Origin: Bacillota bacterium
Lineage (GTDB): Bacteria > Bacillota > Dehalobacteriia > UBA4068 > UBA4997
Length of the DNA stretch: 64,000 bases
Assembly: GCA_017397935.1 (NCBI GenBank)
Contig: JAFQHN010000026.1
Location: forward strand, 55,295-119,294
Direction: 5' to 3'
Positions 33,891 to 43,817 of the stretch are shown here, in pieces. Made by a program: the position numbers and the translations under genes. The notes below the pieces were generated by a model that searched no databases, was not told the origin of the DNA, and saw nothing but the letters and a program-made list of their open reading frames with translations. Position 1 is the stretch's first letter; each line of letters begins with the position of its first letter.

Positions 33891-34709
33891 CTATCTCATA
33901 TCCTGCAATTCCTGCAAAGCCTGTGCGGCCTCTTCGGGCTTGGGTGCATTGCCGTGCCAGCCAACCTGATTTTCCATGAAGGAAACGCCGCGGCCCTTAA
34001 CGGTGTTGGCGATGATGGCGGTGGGGCGGCCTTTTTCAGCCTTGGCGGTGTCAATGGCGCGCCCGATACTCTCGATATTGTGGCCGTTTACCATCAGCAC
34101 ATTAAAGCCGAAGGCGTCCAGCTTTTTATCCAGCGGAGAGATAGACATAACCTCATCCACCTTGCCGTCAATTTGCAGGCAGTTGCGGTCGATGATAACG
34201 GTCAGGTTGTCCAGCTGATAATGGGCGGCAAACATCAAAGCCTCCCAAACCTCGCCCTCCTGGCACTCGCCGTCGCCCAGCAGAGCGTAAACATGGTTGG
34301 GCTTGCCGTCAATCTTCAAACCCTTGGCGATGCCGGCTGCCACGCTGATACCCTGCCCCAGAGAGCCGGTGCTGACATCCACACCGGGCACCTTGGTGCT
34401 TACGGGGTGGCCTTGCAGCGGGCTGTGCAGCTTACGCAGGGTTTCCAGCTGCTCCACCGGGAAGAAGCCGCGGAGCGCCAGCGCTGCGTACAGAGCCGGT
34501 GCAGCGTGGCCCTTGGAGAGTACAAAGTAATCGCGGCCGTCCCATTTGGGCTCATCCGGGCGCAGATTCATTTTGTCAAAGTAGAGAACAGTCATGATGT
34601 CGGCAGCAGAAAGCGAGCCGCCGGGGTGACCGCTGCCGGCTGCGGTAATCATTTTGATGATTTCCTGCCGCATTTGCCTTGCGGTGGCTTCCAGTTTCAG
34701 AGTATCCAC
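33891..34709 (-). CDS. Transketolase N-terminal half
   Basis: This protein of about 272 residues is the thiamine pyrophosphate-binding half: GHPGGSLSAADIM, SKGHAAPALYAAL, GSLGQGISVAAGIA and the metal/TPP motif GDGECQEGEVWEA through the conserved N in IIDRNCLQIDG. It works only with the C-half that follows 20 bases downstream. The GTG at 34709 is preferred because it lies 7 bases after GGGGGT and begins MDTLKLEATARQMRQEI; a TTG 15 bases earlier is possible. Confidence 0.92.
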   Translation of the reverse strand: MDTLKLEATARQMRQEIIKMITAAGSGHPGGSLSAADIMTVLYFDKMNLRPDEPKWDGRDYFVLSKGHAAPALYAALALRGFFPVEQLETLRKLHSPLQGHPVSTKVPGVDVSTGSLGQGISVAAGIAKGLKIDGKPNHVYALLGDGECQEGEVWEALMFAAHYQLDNLTVIIDRNCLQIDGKVDEVMSISPLDKKLDAFGFNVLMVNGHNIESIGRAIDTAKAEKGRPTAIIANTVKGRGVSFMENQVGWHGNAPKPEEAAQALQELQDMR

Positions 34710-34769
34710 AAAAATTACCCCCAAATCTTAAAATAACCTTAATATAACAACCTTAAATTATGTGCAATT

Positions 34770-35867
34770 TTATCCCTTAAATTCTTTCAGATAACCACTC
34801 ATAAAGGGCAGCAAATCGCCGTCCATCACCGCGTCCACATTGCCGGATTCCACACCGGTGCGGTGGTCTTTAACCAAACGGTACGGCTGGAATACATAAG
34901 AGCGAATCTGGTTGCCCCAGCCGATCTCGGTCTGCTCACCTTTCAGCGCCGCCAGCTCTCTTTCACGCTCTTTAACCTTTTCTTCCAGCAGACGCGCTTT
35001 CAAGAGCTTCATCGCGCGGTCCTTGTTATTGAACTGAGAGCGTTCATCCTGGCATTGTACCACGATGCCGGTGGGCAGGTGGGTGATGCGTACGGCCGAG
35101 TCGGTTTTGTTAACGTGCTGGCCGCCGGCGCCGCCGCTGCGGTAGGTGTCGATTTTCAACTCATCGGGATTGATGGTGATTTCGTTATCCTCCTGTACCT
35201 GCGGCATAACATCCAGAGAGGCAAAAGAGGTGTGACGGCGTGCCGAGGCATCAAACGGAGAAATGCGCACCAGACGGTGAACGCCCTTTTCAGAGCGGAA
35301 GTGGCCGTAAGCGTGCGGGCCCTCAATGCTGAGTGTTACGCTCTTCAAGCCGGCCTCTTCGCCGTCCAGAAAATCCATAACCTCGCACTTAAAGCCGTTT
35401 TTCTCGCAGAAGCGGGTATACATACGGTACAGCATATCCGCCCAATCCTGCGCCTCGGTGCCGCCTGCACCGGCGTGCAGAGAGAGGATGCAGTTGTGGT
35501 CATCATACGGGCCGCTGAACAGTACCTCGATCTCCAATTTCTCCAAATCGGCAGAGAGAGCGTTAAAGTCATGCTCCACCTCTTTGGCCAGCGATTCATC
35601 ACCCTCCTCGGTGCCCAGCTCCCACAGGGTATGGACATCCTCCAAGCGCTCGCTCAGCGAGTGATAATTGCTGATAACCGCTTTAAGCATGGTCAGCTTT
35701 TGCAGGGTGCCCTGCGCCGCTTCCTGGTCATCCCAGAAGCCGGGCTCGGCGGTCAAAGCTTCCAAACGGGCAGCCTCATCCTCTTTGCCTGTTATGTCCA
35801 GAGCTTTTTGAAGCTCTTGCAGTTTGTCCTGGGCCTTCTCAATGGGGCCTTTCCAATCTGCAAGCAT
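34770..35867 (-). CDS. prfB: Peptide chain release factor 2, without programmed frameshift
   Basis: This is RF2, which releases peptides at UGA and UAA, 365 residues. The tripeptide region reads TYRSGGAGGQHVNKTDSAVRITH, with the GGQ loop intact. The first ~45 residues align with the start of full-length RF2 in a single open frame, so the usual +1 frameshift signal near codon 25 is absent; the matching spot reads GCT CTG GAC. The start is ATG after GAGGTGAT. It lies between secA and the transketolase genes, all transcribed leftward. Confidence 0.94.
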   Translation of the reverse strand: MLADWKGPIEKAQDKLQELQKALDITGKEDEAARLEALTAEPGFWDDQEAAQGTLQKLTMLKAVISNYHSLSERLEDVHTLWELGTEEGDESLAKEVEHDFNALSADLEKLEIEVLFSGPYDDHNCILSLHAGAGGTEAQDWADMLYRMYTRFCEKNGFKCEVMDFLDGEEAGLKSVTLSIEGPHAYGHFRSEKGVHRLVRISPFDASARRHTSFASLDVMPQVQEDNEITINPDELKIDTYRSGGAGGQHVNKTDSAVRITHLPTGIVVQCQDERSQFNNKDRAMKLLKARLLEEKVKERERELAALKGEQTEIGWGNQIRSYVFQPYRLVKDHRTGVESGNVDAVMDGDLLPFMSGYLKEFKG

Positions 35868-35922
35868 GCTATCACCTCATCTTTCATCAAAATTATTTAT
35901 ACCTGACAAAGTTTGTGTTTGA

Positions 35923-38691
35923 TTATTCGGCGTCGGTATCGGCGCCGCCTTTGCCGCAGCAGTTTTTATACTTCTTGCCGCTGCCGCAGGGGCAGGGGGC
36001 GTTGCGGCCGATTTTCTCCTCAACATGAACGGGAGTTTTCTTCGGCGCAGGCTCGGCCGGGACTTCCGGCTGGGCAGGTGCTGCGGGTGCAGCCTTGGCC
36101 GCAGGTACGGGTCTCGCGGCGGGCATAGGTCTGCCGGTCGGTACATGTCTGCCGGCGGGCATGGGTCTGGCCGCGGTGGCAGCAGTTGCGGCGGCATGGC
36201 TGGCCACCATGTTGCGGTTTTCCTTGGGTGCTTCCACCACCTCAACGCGCTGGATGAGGCGGGAAACGGCGATTTGAATGTCGGCGATCATGGCCTGGAA
36301 CATATCAAAGCCCTCGTTTTTATAGGCCACAACCGGGCTTTGCTGAGCCAGCGCACGGAAGCCGATACCCTGACGCAGCTGGTCCATGGCTTCAATATGG
36401 GCCATCCATTTTTCATCAACGCACTTCAAGATGATCATGCGTTCCAGCTTTTGCAGAATATGCTCGCCCATTTTGGAGGCACGCGCATCCAGATGTGCCA
36501 CGGCCTTCTCATAAAGGAAGGGTGCAACCTCGGCCTTGGGCAAAGCTGCCAGATCAGCCGGCTGCAAGTTGTGGTTGGGCAGCACCTCGGTAATATCACG
36601 CAGCAGGGCAGGCAGATTCCATTCCTCGGTATGCTCGCTGACGCTGCTGTAACGGTCCACGATATTCTCGGTGGCAGATTTCAGCATAAACAGTACCTGG
36701 TCGTGCAGATTCTGGCCCGAGAGTACATCCTGACGCTGCTTGTAGATAATGGCACGCTGCTGGTTCAGTACATTGTCATATTCCAGCACGGTTTTACGGA
36801 TATCAAAGTTGCGGCCTTCCACCTTTCTCTGGGCGTTTTCCAGAGATTTGCTGACCATTTTAACCTCGATGGGCATGGTGTCATCCATACCGATTTTGTC
36901 CAGCATGGCTTTAAGGCTGTCGCCGCCGAACAGGCGCATCAAATCGTCATCAACCGAGATGTAGAACTGGCTGCGGCCAATGTCGCCCTGGCGGCCTGCA
37001 CGGCCACGCAGCTGGTTATCAATACGGCGGCTCTCGTGGCGCTCGGTACCGATGATGGCCAAACCGCCGGCGGCCAATACCTGCTCACGCTCGGCTTTAA
37101 CTGCGGCCTCGTACTGGCCCAGATAAGCCAACTCCTCCTCACGGGTCCAATGACGCTCGGGGTTCTTCATCTGCATCTGGCGCAGCATAAATTCGGGGTT
37201 GCCGCCCAGCATAATGTCAGTACCGCGGCCTGCCATGTTGGTGGCGATGGTAACAGCACCCAGGCGGCCGGCCTGTGCAATGATTTCGGCCTCTTTCATA
37301 TGATATTTGGCGTTCAGCACATTGTGGGGGATGCCGCGCTTCTTCAACATCTGGCTCAGCATCTCGGATTTCTCAATGGAAATGGTGCCAACCAAAACCG
37401 GCTGGCCGGTGGCGTGGCGGGCGGCAATATCCTCAACCACGGCGTTGAATTTGCCGGCCTCGGTGCGGTAGATGATGTCGGGCAGGTCGTTACGCATCAT
37501 CGGCTTGTTGGTGGGGATAACCACCACATCCAGGCCGTAAATGGTGCGGAATTCTTCCTCCTCGGTCTGGGCGGTACCGGTCATACCGGCCAGCTTGTCA
37601 TACATACGGAAGTAATTTTGCAGGGTAATGCTGGCCAGCGTCTGGCTCTCATTACGCACAATAACATCTTCCTTGGCCTCAATCGCCTGGTGCAGACCGT
37701 CGCTGTAACGGCGGCCTTCCATCAAACGGCCGGTAAATTCATCAACAATGACGATTTGGTTATCCTTTACCACATAATCGCGGTCTTTTTTGAACAAATG
37801 CTCAGCCTTCAAAGCCTGCTGTACGCAGTGGTTAAGCTCGGTGTTGACGTTATCGTAAAGGTTCTCCACATTCAGCTGATGCTCCACCTTGGACAGACCG
37901 GCAGGGGTAAGCACAACGGCACGGGCCTTTTCATCCACCGTCAGGTCCTCATCCACACGCAGACGGGATACGATTTTGGCCACCTGATAATAACGGGTGG
38001 TGGGTTTATCTGCCTGGCCGCTGATGATGAGGGGAGTACGGGCTTCGTCAATCAAAATGCTGTCAACCTCATCGACAATGGCATAGTGAAGCGGACGCTG
38101 CACCTGAGTATCGGGGCGCACGGCCATATTGTCACGCAGGTAATCAAAGCCGAACTCATTGTTGGTGCCGAAGGTGATGTCGCACATATACTGCAATTTT
38201 TTGATTTGCGGGGGGATAGAGTGACCGATCAGACCGACGGTGAGGCCGAGGAAGCGGTACAGCTTGCCCATCCATTGGCTGTCACGCGCCGAGAGGTACT
38301 CGTTGACGGTAACAACGTGTACGCCCTTGCCGGCCAGCGCATTAAGATAAACGGGGCAGGTGGCCACCAGCGTTTTACCTTCGCCGGTTTTCATCTCGGC
38401 AATACGGCCGTCATGCAGGGCCATGCCGCCGATGAGCTGAACATCGAAGTGACGCATACCAAGTACACGCACCGAAGCTTCTCTTACCACGGCAAAGGCC
38501 TCCACCAGCAAATCATCCAGCGTGGCACCATTGGCCAGACGCTCTTTGAACTCGGCAGTTTTGGCTTTAAGCTGTTCATCGCTCAGCGCCTGCATCTGCG
38601 GTTCCAGCGCATTGATTTTGTTTACCTGCTGGGAGTATTTTTTGATTTCTTTGGCATTACTGTCAAAAAGATTTTTGAAAAAACTTGCCAT
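35923..38691 (-). CDS. secA: Preprotein translocase ATPase SecA
   Basis: This is the motor of the Sec export pathway, 922 residues. Walker A is [11 protein letters not shown] near residue 101, and other family blocks ([51 protein letters not shown]) are in order. The C-terminus carries an Ala/Pro/Arg-rich linker (about residues 840-900) and then the SEC-C zinc motif [14 protein letters not shown] that binds SecB or ribosomes. It starts after TTGGAGGAT. The linker has many ARP and PMPAGR-like repeats and is longer than usual. It heads a run of genes with prfB, transketolase and the MGMT-like gene. Confidence 0.96.
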   Translation of the reverse strand: MASFFKNLFDSNAKEIKKYSQQVNKINALEPQMQALSDEQLKAKTAEFKERLANGATLDDLLVEAFAVVREASVRVLGMRHFDVQLIGGMALHDGRIAEMKTGEGKTLVATCPVYLNALAGKGVHVVTVNEYLSARDSQWMGKLYRFLGLTVGLIGHSIPPQIKKLQYMCDITFGTNNEFGFDYLRDNMAVRPDTQVQRPLHYAIVDEVDSILIDEARTPLIISGQADKPTTRYYQVAKIVSRLRVDEDLTVDEKARAVVLTPAGLSKVEHQLNVENLYDNVNTELNHCVQQALKAEHLFKKDRDYVVKDNQIVIVDEFTGRLMEGRRYSDGLHQAIEAKEDVIVRNESQTLASITLQNYFRMYDKLAGMTGTAQTEEEEFRTIYGLDVVVIPTNKPMMRNDLPDIIYRTEAGKFNAVVEDIAARHATGQPVLVGTISIEKSEMLSQMLKKRGIPHNVLNAKYHMKEAEIIAQAGRLGAVTIATNMAGRGTDIMLGGNPEFMLRQMQMKNPERHWTREEELAYLGQYEAAVKAEREQVLAAGGLAIIGTERHESRRIDNQLRGRAGRQGDIGRSQFYISVDDDLMRLFGGDSLKAMLDKIGMDDTMPIEVKMVSKSLENAQRKVEGRNFDIRKTVLEYDNVLNQQRAIIYKQRQDVLSGQNLHDQVLFMLKSATENIVDRYSSVSEHTEEWNLPALLRDITEVLPNHNLQPADLAALPKAEVAPFLYEKAVAHLDARASKMGEHILQKLERMIILKCVDEKWMAHIEAMDQLRQGIGFRALAQQSPVVAYKNEGFDMFQAMIADIQIAVSRLIQRVEVVEAPKENRNMVASHAAATAATAARPMPAGRHVPTGRPMPAARPVPAAKAAPAAPAQPEVPAEPAPKKTPVHVEEKIGRNAPCPCGSGKKYKNCCGKGGADTDAE

Positions 38692-38748
38692 TATGATCCT
38701 CCAAATAATTTATGACTAAACATAATAATAAACTGATTTAATAAAATT

Positions 38749-39267
38749 TTAATAGGGCAGCTCAATAAATTCGGGAGCAGCTTCGGCCAAATCGCACAGG
38801 CACCAGTTCATCTCGGTGACGGGGTTTTCGGCCTCCACAATCTGCTCGGCTTTTAATTTAAGGTAAGTGCCGCAGGCAGATGCCAGCAGTGTGCCGTCGG
38901 GCAGGTAGATCTCACCGGTGCCCTCAAACATACGGCTGCGGTTACGGGTTATGCGGCCCACCACCACCAGCTTCTGATTAAGAGGTACGGGTTTCTTGAA
39001 CTTTACCGCCAGTTCGGTGGTCACACCCCAGCAGTCACGCTCGGTTATGCAGACCGCACGGCCGATAACCTCGTCCAGCAGGGCGCTGATGATACCGCCG
39101 TGAGTGCGTCCGGGGTAACTTTGGTGTTCATCCCGGCAGGTGACAAAAGCCGCCAGCTCATTATTTTCCAACTCCCAAAATTCCGTACCCAGCCCCATTG
39201 GGTTATCAAAGCCGCAGACCAGACAACGGTCTCCGCGGAACTGACGGCCGGTAACTTTGTATTGCAT
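38749..39267 (-). CDS. PaaI/HGG-motif hotdog-fold thioesterase
   Basis: This 172-residue protein has a hotdog fold: SYPGRTHGGIISALLDEVIGRAV carries the HGG motif of the PaaI/YbgC-like thioesterase group, and FKKPVPLNQKLVVVGRI is the central strand region. A CLVCG motif at the N-terminus is typical of one clostridial subgroup. It probably hydrolyses an acyl-CoA. The ATG at 39267 is chosen because it lies behind AAGGAGG; the longer in-frame extension is Cys-rich and unlikely. secA follows 57 bases downstream on the same strand. Confidence 0.8.
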   Translation of the reverse strand: MQYKVTGRQFRGDRCLVCGFDNPMGLGTEFWELENNELAAFVTCRDEHQSYPGRTHGGIISALLDEVIGRAVCITERDCWGVTTELAVKFKKPVPLNQKLVVVGRITRNRSRMFEGTGEIYLPDGTLLASACGTYLKLKAEQIVEAENPVTEMNWCLCDLAEAAPEFIELPY

Positions 39268-39666
39268 TTTGGCCTCCTTATCCAAATAACAACTGCAAAA
39301 ATCACAAATCAGGTGTGTATAACAAACCAAGCTTCATATTAAATTATGAATATTAAGTGATTGTTAAAAAACACCATACCATTTAACAGTATACTACATC
39401 CGGCAGAAAAAAACAATGTTTGTTGGCGATGATATATCGGATTGTTTGCGGAAATTGCGGCGAATTTTGCGGATTGGGGGGCGGATAAAGAAAAACTTGC
39501 AAAAATACGGTGTCTATAATATAATTTAATCAGTATATCAAAATGGTCGCATAATGTGCTGGTCACCAATCCTGCGTGATTATGGTGTTGTTGTAAGGTG
39601 TTATTGTAAGGAAAGCTGATACCCGGCGGCCAAAAAATCTCGACAAGAGCGAGAGGAGGATTTTCT
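39268..39666 (+). promoter_or_regulatory. Divergent gap between thioesterase and glmS, with a glmS promoter
   Basis: TTGCAA at 39497-39502, a 17-base spacer and TATAAT at 39520-39525 form a good SigA promoter, leaving a leader of about 135 bases that contains an imperfect repeat of TTGTAAGG. I do not see the conserved core of a glmS ribozyme, and no clear minus-strand promoter for the thioesterase. Confidence 0.65.
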
Positions 39667-41493
39667 ATGTGTGGCATAGTTGGTTATGCGGGGGGCAAGG
39701 AGGCCGCCCCGGTACTGCTGAAAGGTTTGGAGAAGCTGGAATACCGCGGTTATGATTCTGCCGGTATTGCCGTGCTGAATGACGGTAAGATTGAGATTGC
39801 CAAGGCGGCAGGCAAATTGCAGGTGCTGCGGGATTTGACGCATGAGGGCCAAACGGTGGCCGGCCTTGTCGGCATCGGCCATACCCGCTGGGCCACCCAC
39901 GGCGAGCCTTCGGATGTAAACTCGCATCCGCATATCAGTAAATCCGGCCGCTTTGCAGTGGTGCATAACGGTATTATCGAGAATTATCAGCAGCTTAAAG
40001 CCATGCTGCAAAAAAAAGGCTTTACTTTCTTATCGCAGACCGATACCGAGGTTATTGCCCATCTGGTGGAGTTTTTCTATCAGGGCGATATGCTGGATAC
40101 CATGATCAGGCTGACCAATGAGCTGGAAGGCTCTTATGCGCTGGGTATCATCTCGGCCGATGAGGACGGTAAATTCTACGCTATGCGTAAAGACAGCCCG
40201 CTGGTGGTTGGCTTGGGCGAGGGCGAAAATCTGGTGGCCTCGGATGTGCCGTCTTTGCTGGCACACACGCAGGAGGTTTATTATCTGAACGACCGCGAGG
40301 TTGTGGTGCTTTCGGCCGATAAGGTGGAGATTTTTGATACCAACCGTGAGCGTCTGGAAGTTACCGCTACCCATATTGATTGGGATGTGACGGCGGCGGA
40401 AAAAGGCGGCTATGAGCATTTTATGTTCAAGGAGATCATGGAACAGCCGCAAAGCTTGCAGAAAACCATCAGCCCCCGTTTGCAGGACGGCCGCATTGTG
40501 CTGGATGACTTCCACATCACCGCCGATATGCTGCGGAATGTGAGCAAGATTTATATTGTGGCCTGCGGTTCTTCTTATCATGTGGGCGTGGTGGGCAAAT
40601 ACATATTAGAGCAATCCACCCGTATCCCCGTTGAGGTTGATATTGCTTCGGAGTTCCGCTACCGTGACCCGATCATTGATGAGCGCACGCTGATGATCGT
40701 GATTTCGCAGTCCGGTGAAACAGCCGATACCATTGCCGCCATGCGCGAGGGTAAAAAGCAGGGCGCCCGTGTGCTGGCCATCGTCAATGTGCTGGGCTCC
40801 ACCATCGCTCGCGAGGCTGATGATGTGCTTTATACCTGGGCCGGCCCGGAAATTGCCGTGGCCACCACCAAGGCGTACAGCACGCAGCTTATCGTGGTGG
40901 ATCTGCTGGCGCTTAAATTTGCCGAGCTGCTGGGCCGTATGGATGAGGCTGAACTGGCCGAATATTACCGGGCCTTGCAGGCGCTGCCGCAGCAGTTGGA
41001 GCAAACCCTGGCCGATAAGGAGAAAATCCAGTATTGGGCATCGCAGCTGTATAACAAGCACAGCATTTTCTTCATCGGCCGCAATCTGGATTATGCCGTG
41101 GCGCTGGAAGGCAGCCTGAAACTGAAAGAAATTTCTTACATCCACTCCGAGGCTTATGCCGGCGGTGAGTTAAAGCACGGCACCATCTCGCTTATCGAGG
41201 ACGGCACGCTGGTGTTTACGCTGGCCACTTATCAGCCGCTGGTGGAAAAAATCCGCAGCAACGCCGAGGAAGTGCGCGCCCGCGGTGCTTATCTGGTATC
41301 GGTGGCGGTGGAGGGCGACGAGCAAATGCAGGAGGTTTCGGATGTGGTGTTCACCGTGCCCAGGACGTTGCCGCTGTTGCAGCCTTCGCTTACGGTTATT
41401 CCGCTGCAGCTTTTTGCTTATTATGTGGCCAGCCAGAAGGGTTGCAGCATTGACCAGCCCAAGAATCTGGCGAAATCCGTAACTGTGGAATAA
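39667..41493 (+). CDS. glmS: Glutamine-fructose-6-phosphate aminotransferase
   Basis: This 608-residue enzyme makes glucosamine-6-phosphate for peptidoglycan. The N-terminal glutaminase domain begins MCGIVGYAGGKEA with Cys2 as nucleophile and has GHTRWATHGEPSD and HNGIIENY. Two SIS isomerase domains follow (ACGSSYHVG, ISQSGETADT, TKAYSTQ, and SEAYAGGELKHG), and the chain ends with the universally conserved LAKSVTVE. The start lies 9 bases after AGGAGG. It is the first gene of a short run with thioredoxin. Confidence 0.95.
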   Translation: MCGIVGYAGGKEAAPVLLKGLEKLEYRGYDSAGIAVLNDGKIEIAKAAGKLQVLRDLTHEGQTVAGLVGIGHTRWATHGEPSDVNSHPHISKSGRFAVVHNGIIENYQQLKAMLQKKGFTFLSQTDTEVIAHLVEFFYQGDMLDTMIRLTNELEGSYALGIISADEDGKFYAMRKDSPLVVGLGEGENLVASDVPSLLAHTQEVYYLNDREVVVLSADKVEIFDTNRERLEVTATHIDWDVTAAEKGGYEHFMFKEIMEQPQSLQKTISPRLQDGRIVLDDFHITADMLRNVSKIYIVACGSSYHVGVVGKYILEQSTRIPVEVDIASEFRYRDPIIDERTLMIVISQSGETADTIAAMREGKKQGARVLAIVNVLGSTIAREADDVLYTWAGPEIAVATTKAYSTQLIVVDLLALKFAELLGRMDEAELAEYYRALQALPQQLEQTLADKEKIQYWASQLYNKHSIFFIGRNLDYAVALEGSLKLKEISYIHSEAYAGGELKHGTISLIEDGTLVFTLATYQPLVEKIRSNAEEVRARGAYLVSVAVEGDEQMQEVSDVVFTVPRTLPLLQPSLTVIPLQLFAYYVASQKGCSIDQPKNLAKSVTVE

Positions 41494-41593
41494 TCCCGCA
41501 TAATCCGGATATAATTTGCTGATAATTTGTAATAATGTATTGGTTTTATAGTGATTTTATAGTGGCTTTATAGTTATAGAGAGGAGAATTTTT

Positions 41594-41914
41594 ATGGCAA
41601 AACTGGAAATTACCGTTGATAACTTTGCAGCCGAGGTTGAACAGGCTGCCGGTACTGTGCTGTTGGATTTTTGGGCTCCCTGGTGCGGTTACTGCCGCAT
41701 GATCGACCCTGTTTTGGAGGCCGTGGACGCTGATATGGAGGCCGCCGGCCGGGAGCTGACCGTTGGCAAAATCAATATTGATGAGCAGCCGGAGCTGGCT
41801 GAGCGCTTCGGTGTGGATACTATCCCCACGCTGATCGTTTACCGCGACGGCAAGATGCTGACCCAGACGGTTGGCTTTAAGAACAAGACTGCGGTGCTGG
41901 ATCTGCTGAAATAA
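41594..41914 (+). CDS. trxA: Thioredoxin with CGYC active site
   Basis: This is a thioredoxin-fold disulfide reductase, 106 residues. The redox motif is WCGYC (Cys31 and Cys34) where nearly all thioredoxins have WCGPC; the fold-defining cis-Pro is present in TIPTLIVYRDG. Tyr in place of Pro should change the redox potential and partner choice. It begins ATG after AGAGGAG and lies 100 bases after glmS, in a leader with TTTTATAGTG-type repeats. Partner reductase is not in the window. Confidence 0.88.
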   Translation: MAKLEITVDNFAAEVEQAAGTVLLDFWAPWCGYCRMIDPVLEAVDADMEAAGRELTVGKINIDEQPELAERFGVDTIPTLIVYRDGKMLTQTVGFKNKTAVLDLLK

Positions 41915-41943
41915 GTTTTATAATGTTGTTTTAAGGTATGGCT

Positions 41944-42207
41944 ATGGTTAGGAAGAGAAAAACAGGTTTGCTGACCTCAATATTTCAGCTTTCTGTTGGT
42001 GTGCTGGCAGTATTGGCTTATTTTGTGGCCAAGAGTGCAGAATCCGGCTATAATTGGACGGTGAACCTGATATTGGGGTTCGCCCTGATTGCTATGGGCA
42101 TAATCGGTGTCATCGGCTATTGCAGAGATAACCGCCGTGCTGCCGTGGCTGCCAATAAACCTGCCGCCAAGCCTGCCAATCGCCGCAACCATAAAAAACG
42201 CCGCTAA
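41944..42207 (+). CDS. Small two-span membrane protein, unrecognised
   Basis: About 87 residues from ATG 41944, 7 bases after AAGG; ATG 41938 is too close to the site. Two hydrophobic segments (about residues 10-26 and 36-56) are followed by a strongly basic C-terminal tail ending NRRNHKKRR, which should be cytoplasmic by the positive-inside rule. I do not recognise the family. It follows thioredoxin closely and ends at a terminator. Confidence 0.65.
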   Translation: MVRKRKTGLLTSIFQLSVGVLAVLAYFVAKSAESGYNWTVNLILGFALIAMGIIGVIGYCRDNRRAAVAANKPAAKPANRRNHKKRR

Positions 42208-42223
42208 CAACCGCAAAAAATAA

Positions 42224-42260
42224 CCGCCTGATTTCTTCTTAAAATCGGGCGGATTTTTTA
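42224..42260 (+). terminator. Strong terminator after the small membrane gene
   Basis: CCGCCTGATTT pairs with AAATCGGGCGG (one wobble), followed by six T residues. Confidence 0.9.
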
Positions 42261-42403
42261 TACCTAAATTACGGTAGATGTTTGCTGTCACTTGCGGCAT
42301 TGATACTTACTGTTAAAGTGAAATTGTAACAGCAGTTATATTTTTATACCTAAATTACACCAGATGTTTGCTGTTGGTTGCGGTTGTGATATATTCGGTT
42401 AAA
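42255..42403 (+). repeat. Two 63-bp direct repeats, 86 bp apart, between convergent genes
   Basis: Copies at 42255-42317 and 42341-42403 both start TTTTTATACCTAAATTAC and continue AGATGTTTGCTGT with later differences. The first starts in the T-run of the terminator. On the minus strand each begins GGTATAAAAA, the motif seen at the other tandem-repeat loci. Confidence 0.8.
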
Positions 42404-42409
42404 TTCTGT

Positions 42410-43249
42410 TCAAAATCGGGCAGAGAGCAGCTGCAAATCAATGGTTATCTCGTTAAAATCTGCGGCCGTGGCGGTATGGTGGTGGGCCAGCGGGCTCATT
42501 TTCAGCAAATCGGCGGCTTGGGCGGCGGTGACGGGCAGCGTATAAGTCAGCCGTGTGGTGTTATAACCGGCCACGGCGGCGGCCAGCAGCTTTTCGGCGT
42601 CGCTGTCCTGCCCGGGGGAGAGGTTGTAGGCCTGCCGAACCTGCCGCAGATAATCCGCACCGGGGATAACTTTCAGCAGCAGACCGTGCGGCCTGAGCAC
42701 CCTGGCAAACTCCTGATAATTGGCGGGGGAGAGGATGTTCAAAATCACATCGGCACCGTCCTCGCCAATGGGCAGGGCGGATAAATCACCCACCACGCAT
42801 TTAAGGCCGGGGCAGGCTTTGGCGGCCATGATGACACCGTCCCTGGCCAAATCCAGCGCGATGATCTCAGCCTTGTCCTCGCCCAGATTCTGCAATAGCT
42901 CCATGGCAAAAAAACCCTCACCACAGCCGGCATCCAGCACCGATATGGGGCGGCCAAGCTGCTGCTGCAAATCGTGGCAGATGTCGGCAATCTGCTGCGT
43001 CAGCGGCGCATAAAAGCCGGCCTGAAAGATGCGGCGGCGGGTAGAGAAGAAATCGGCGTCATAAATGGCCAGCTGCTTTTGCTGCGGCGCCAGGTTGAGA
43101 TAATTCTTGGTGGAAAGGTCGTAACAATGGCCGCCTGAGCAGCGGAAGCTGTTGTCCTGCAAGTTTAAGGCCGCGCGGCAAAGCGGGCAGATGAGGGGCG
43201 TTTGCAGGGCGGCAAAATTACGGCGCACGGTGCTGATTTTGGGACTCAT
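42410..43249 (-). CDS. RlmA-type 23S rRNA guanine-N1 methyltransferase
   Basis: This 279-residue protein begins with the RlmA zinc ribbon (Cys21, Cys24, Cys37 and His41 in FRCSGGHCYDL) and continues with SAM motif SVLDAGCGEGFF near residue 103. RlmA methylates N1 of G745 or G748 in 23S rRNA helix 35, a site tied to macrolide resistance; which one cannot be told. The start is ATG after AAAGGAG. The upstream HD gene ends 28 bases before, so the two form one operon. Confidence 0.85.
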   Translation of the reverse strand: MSPKISTVRRNFAALQTPLICPLCRAALNLQDNSFRCSGGHCYDLSTKNYLNLAPQQKQLAIYDADFFSTRRRIFQAGFYAPLTQQIADICHDLQQQLGRPISVLDAGCGEGFFAMELLQNLGEDKAEIIALDLARDGVIMAAKACPGLKCVVGDLSALPIGEDGADVILNILSPANYQEFARVLRPHGLLLKVIPGADYLRQVRQAYNLSPGQDSDAEKLLAAAVAGYNTTRLTYTLPVTAAQAADLLKMSPLAHHHTATAADFNEITIDLQLLSARF

Positions 43250-43277
43250 AATGGTACTCCTTTGGCAGCGTTATGTA

Positions 43278-43817
43278 TTAAATAAAGTTAAGCAGGCCCA
43301 ATGCCCGGCGGCCCATACGCTTGCTGCAACGCACGGCCACGCTGCCCAGCTCTAACAGGCAGCAAAGCTTATCCACGCCCGATACCAGATAAGTTTCCTT
43401 AAAATGGCGGCGGCGTTCGGGGCACATGGGCCACATATGGTTAAGGATAATGTCCTCCTCACGCTCGGTAAGGCAGGTCAGGCGGCGGGCATTTTCCAGC
43501 GCCAGTTGGGGGTGGGCGTAGATATGTTCATTTTTGCCGCAGCCGGCGTCCTTAAAGTTGTAATAATACAAATCATGCAGCAAGCCGCTGCGCGCACAGG
43601 CGGTGGCATCAAAACCCAGTAGGCGTGCCAGCAGAAAAGCGTACCATGACACATTCAGCGCGTGCTGGCGGCGGTTCAGCTTGTGATGACGGTAATCGGC
43701 CAGCGCGGAAAACTCCGCCGAGAACAGCAAATCATCCACCACCGAGCGATATTCCAGTGCGGACAGGGCGGCGGCGGTGGCCAGATTTTTATTGGATGCG
43801 GTGGCTTGCAAGGTCAA
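43278..43817 (-). CDS. HD-domain phosphohydrolase, small clostridial type
   Basis: About 179 residues from TTG at 43817, placed 8 bases after AAGGAG. An ATG at 43871 is in frame but would sit only a few bases after the -10-like TATAAT at 43882-43887 on this strand, so it is less likely. Metal ligands of an HD hydrolase are visible: RRQHALNVSW, SGLLHDLYYYNF, HPQLALENA and LNHMWPMCP. Such proteins are common in Clostridia and unassigned; nucleotide hydrolysis is likely. It is co-oriented with rlmA. Confidence 0.75.
   Translation of the reverse strand: MTLQATASNKNLATAAALSALEYRSVVDDLLFSAEFSALADYRHHKLNRRQHALNVSWYAFLLARLLGFDATACARSGLLHDLYYYNFKDAGCGKNEHIYAHPQLALENARRLTCLTEREEDIILNHMWPMCPERRRHFKETYLVSGVDKLCCLLELGSVAVRCSKRMGRRALGLLNFI

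Noticed and set aside
39526..39666. glmS ribozyme upstream of glmS
   Set aside because: The leader is long enough and the gene is right, but I could not find the conserved cleavage site and pseudoknot sequences.
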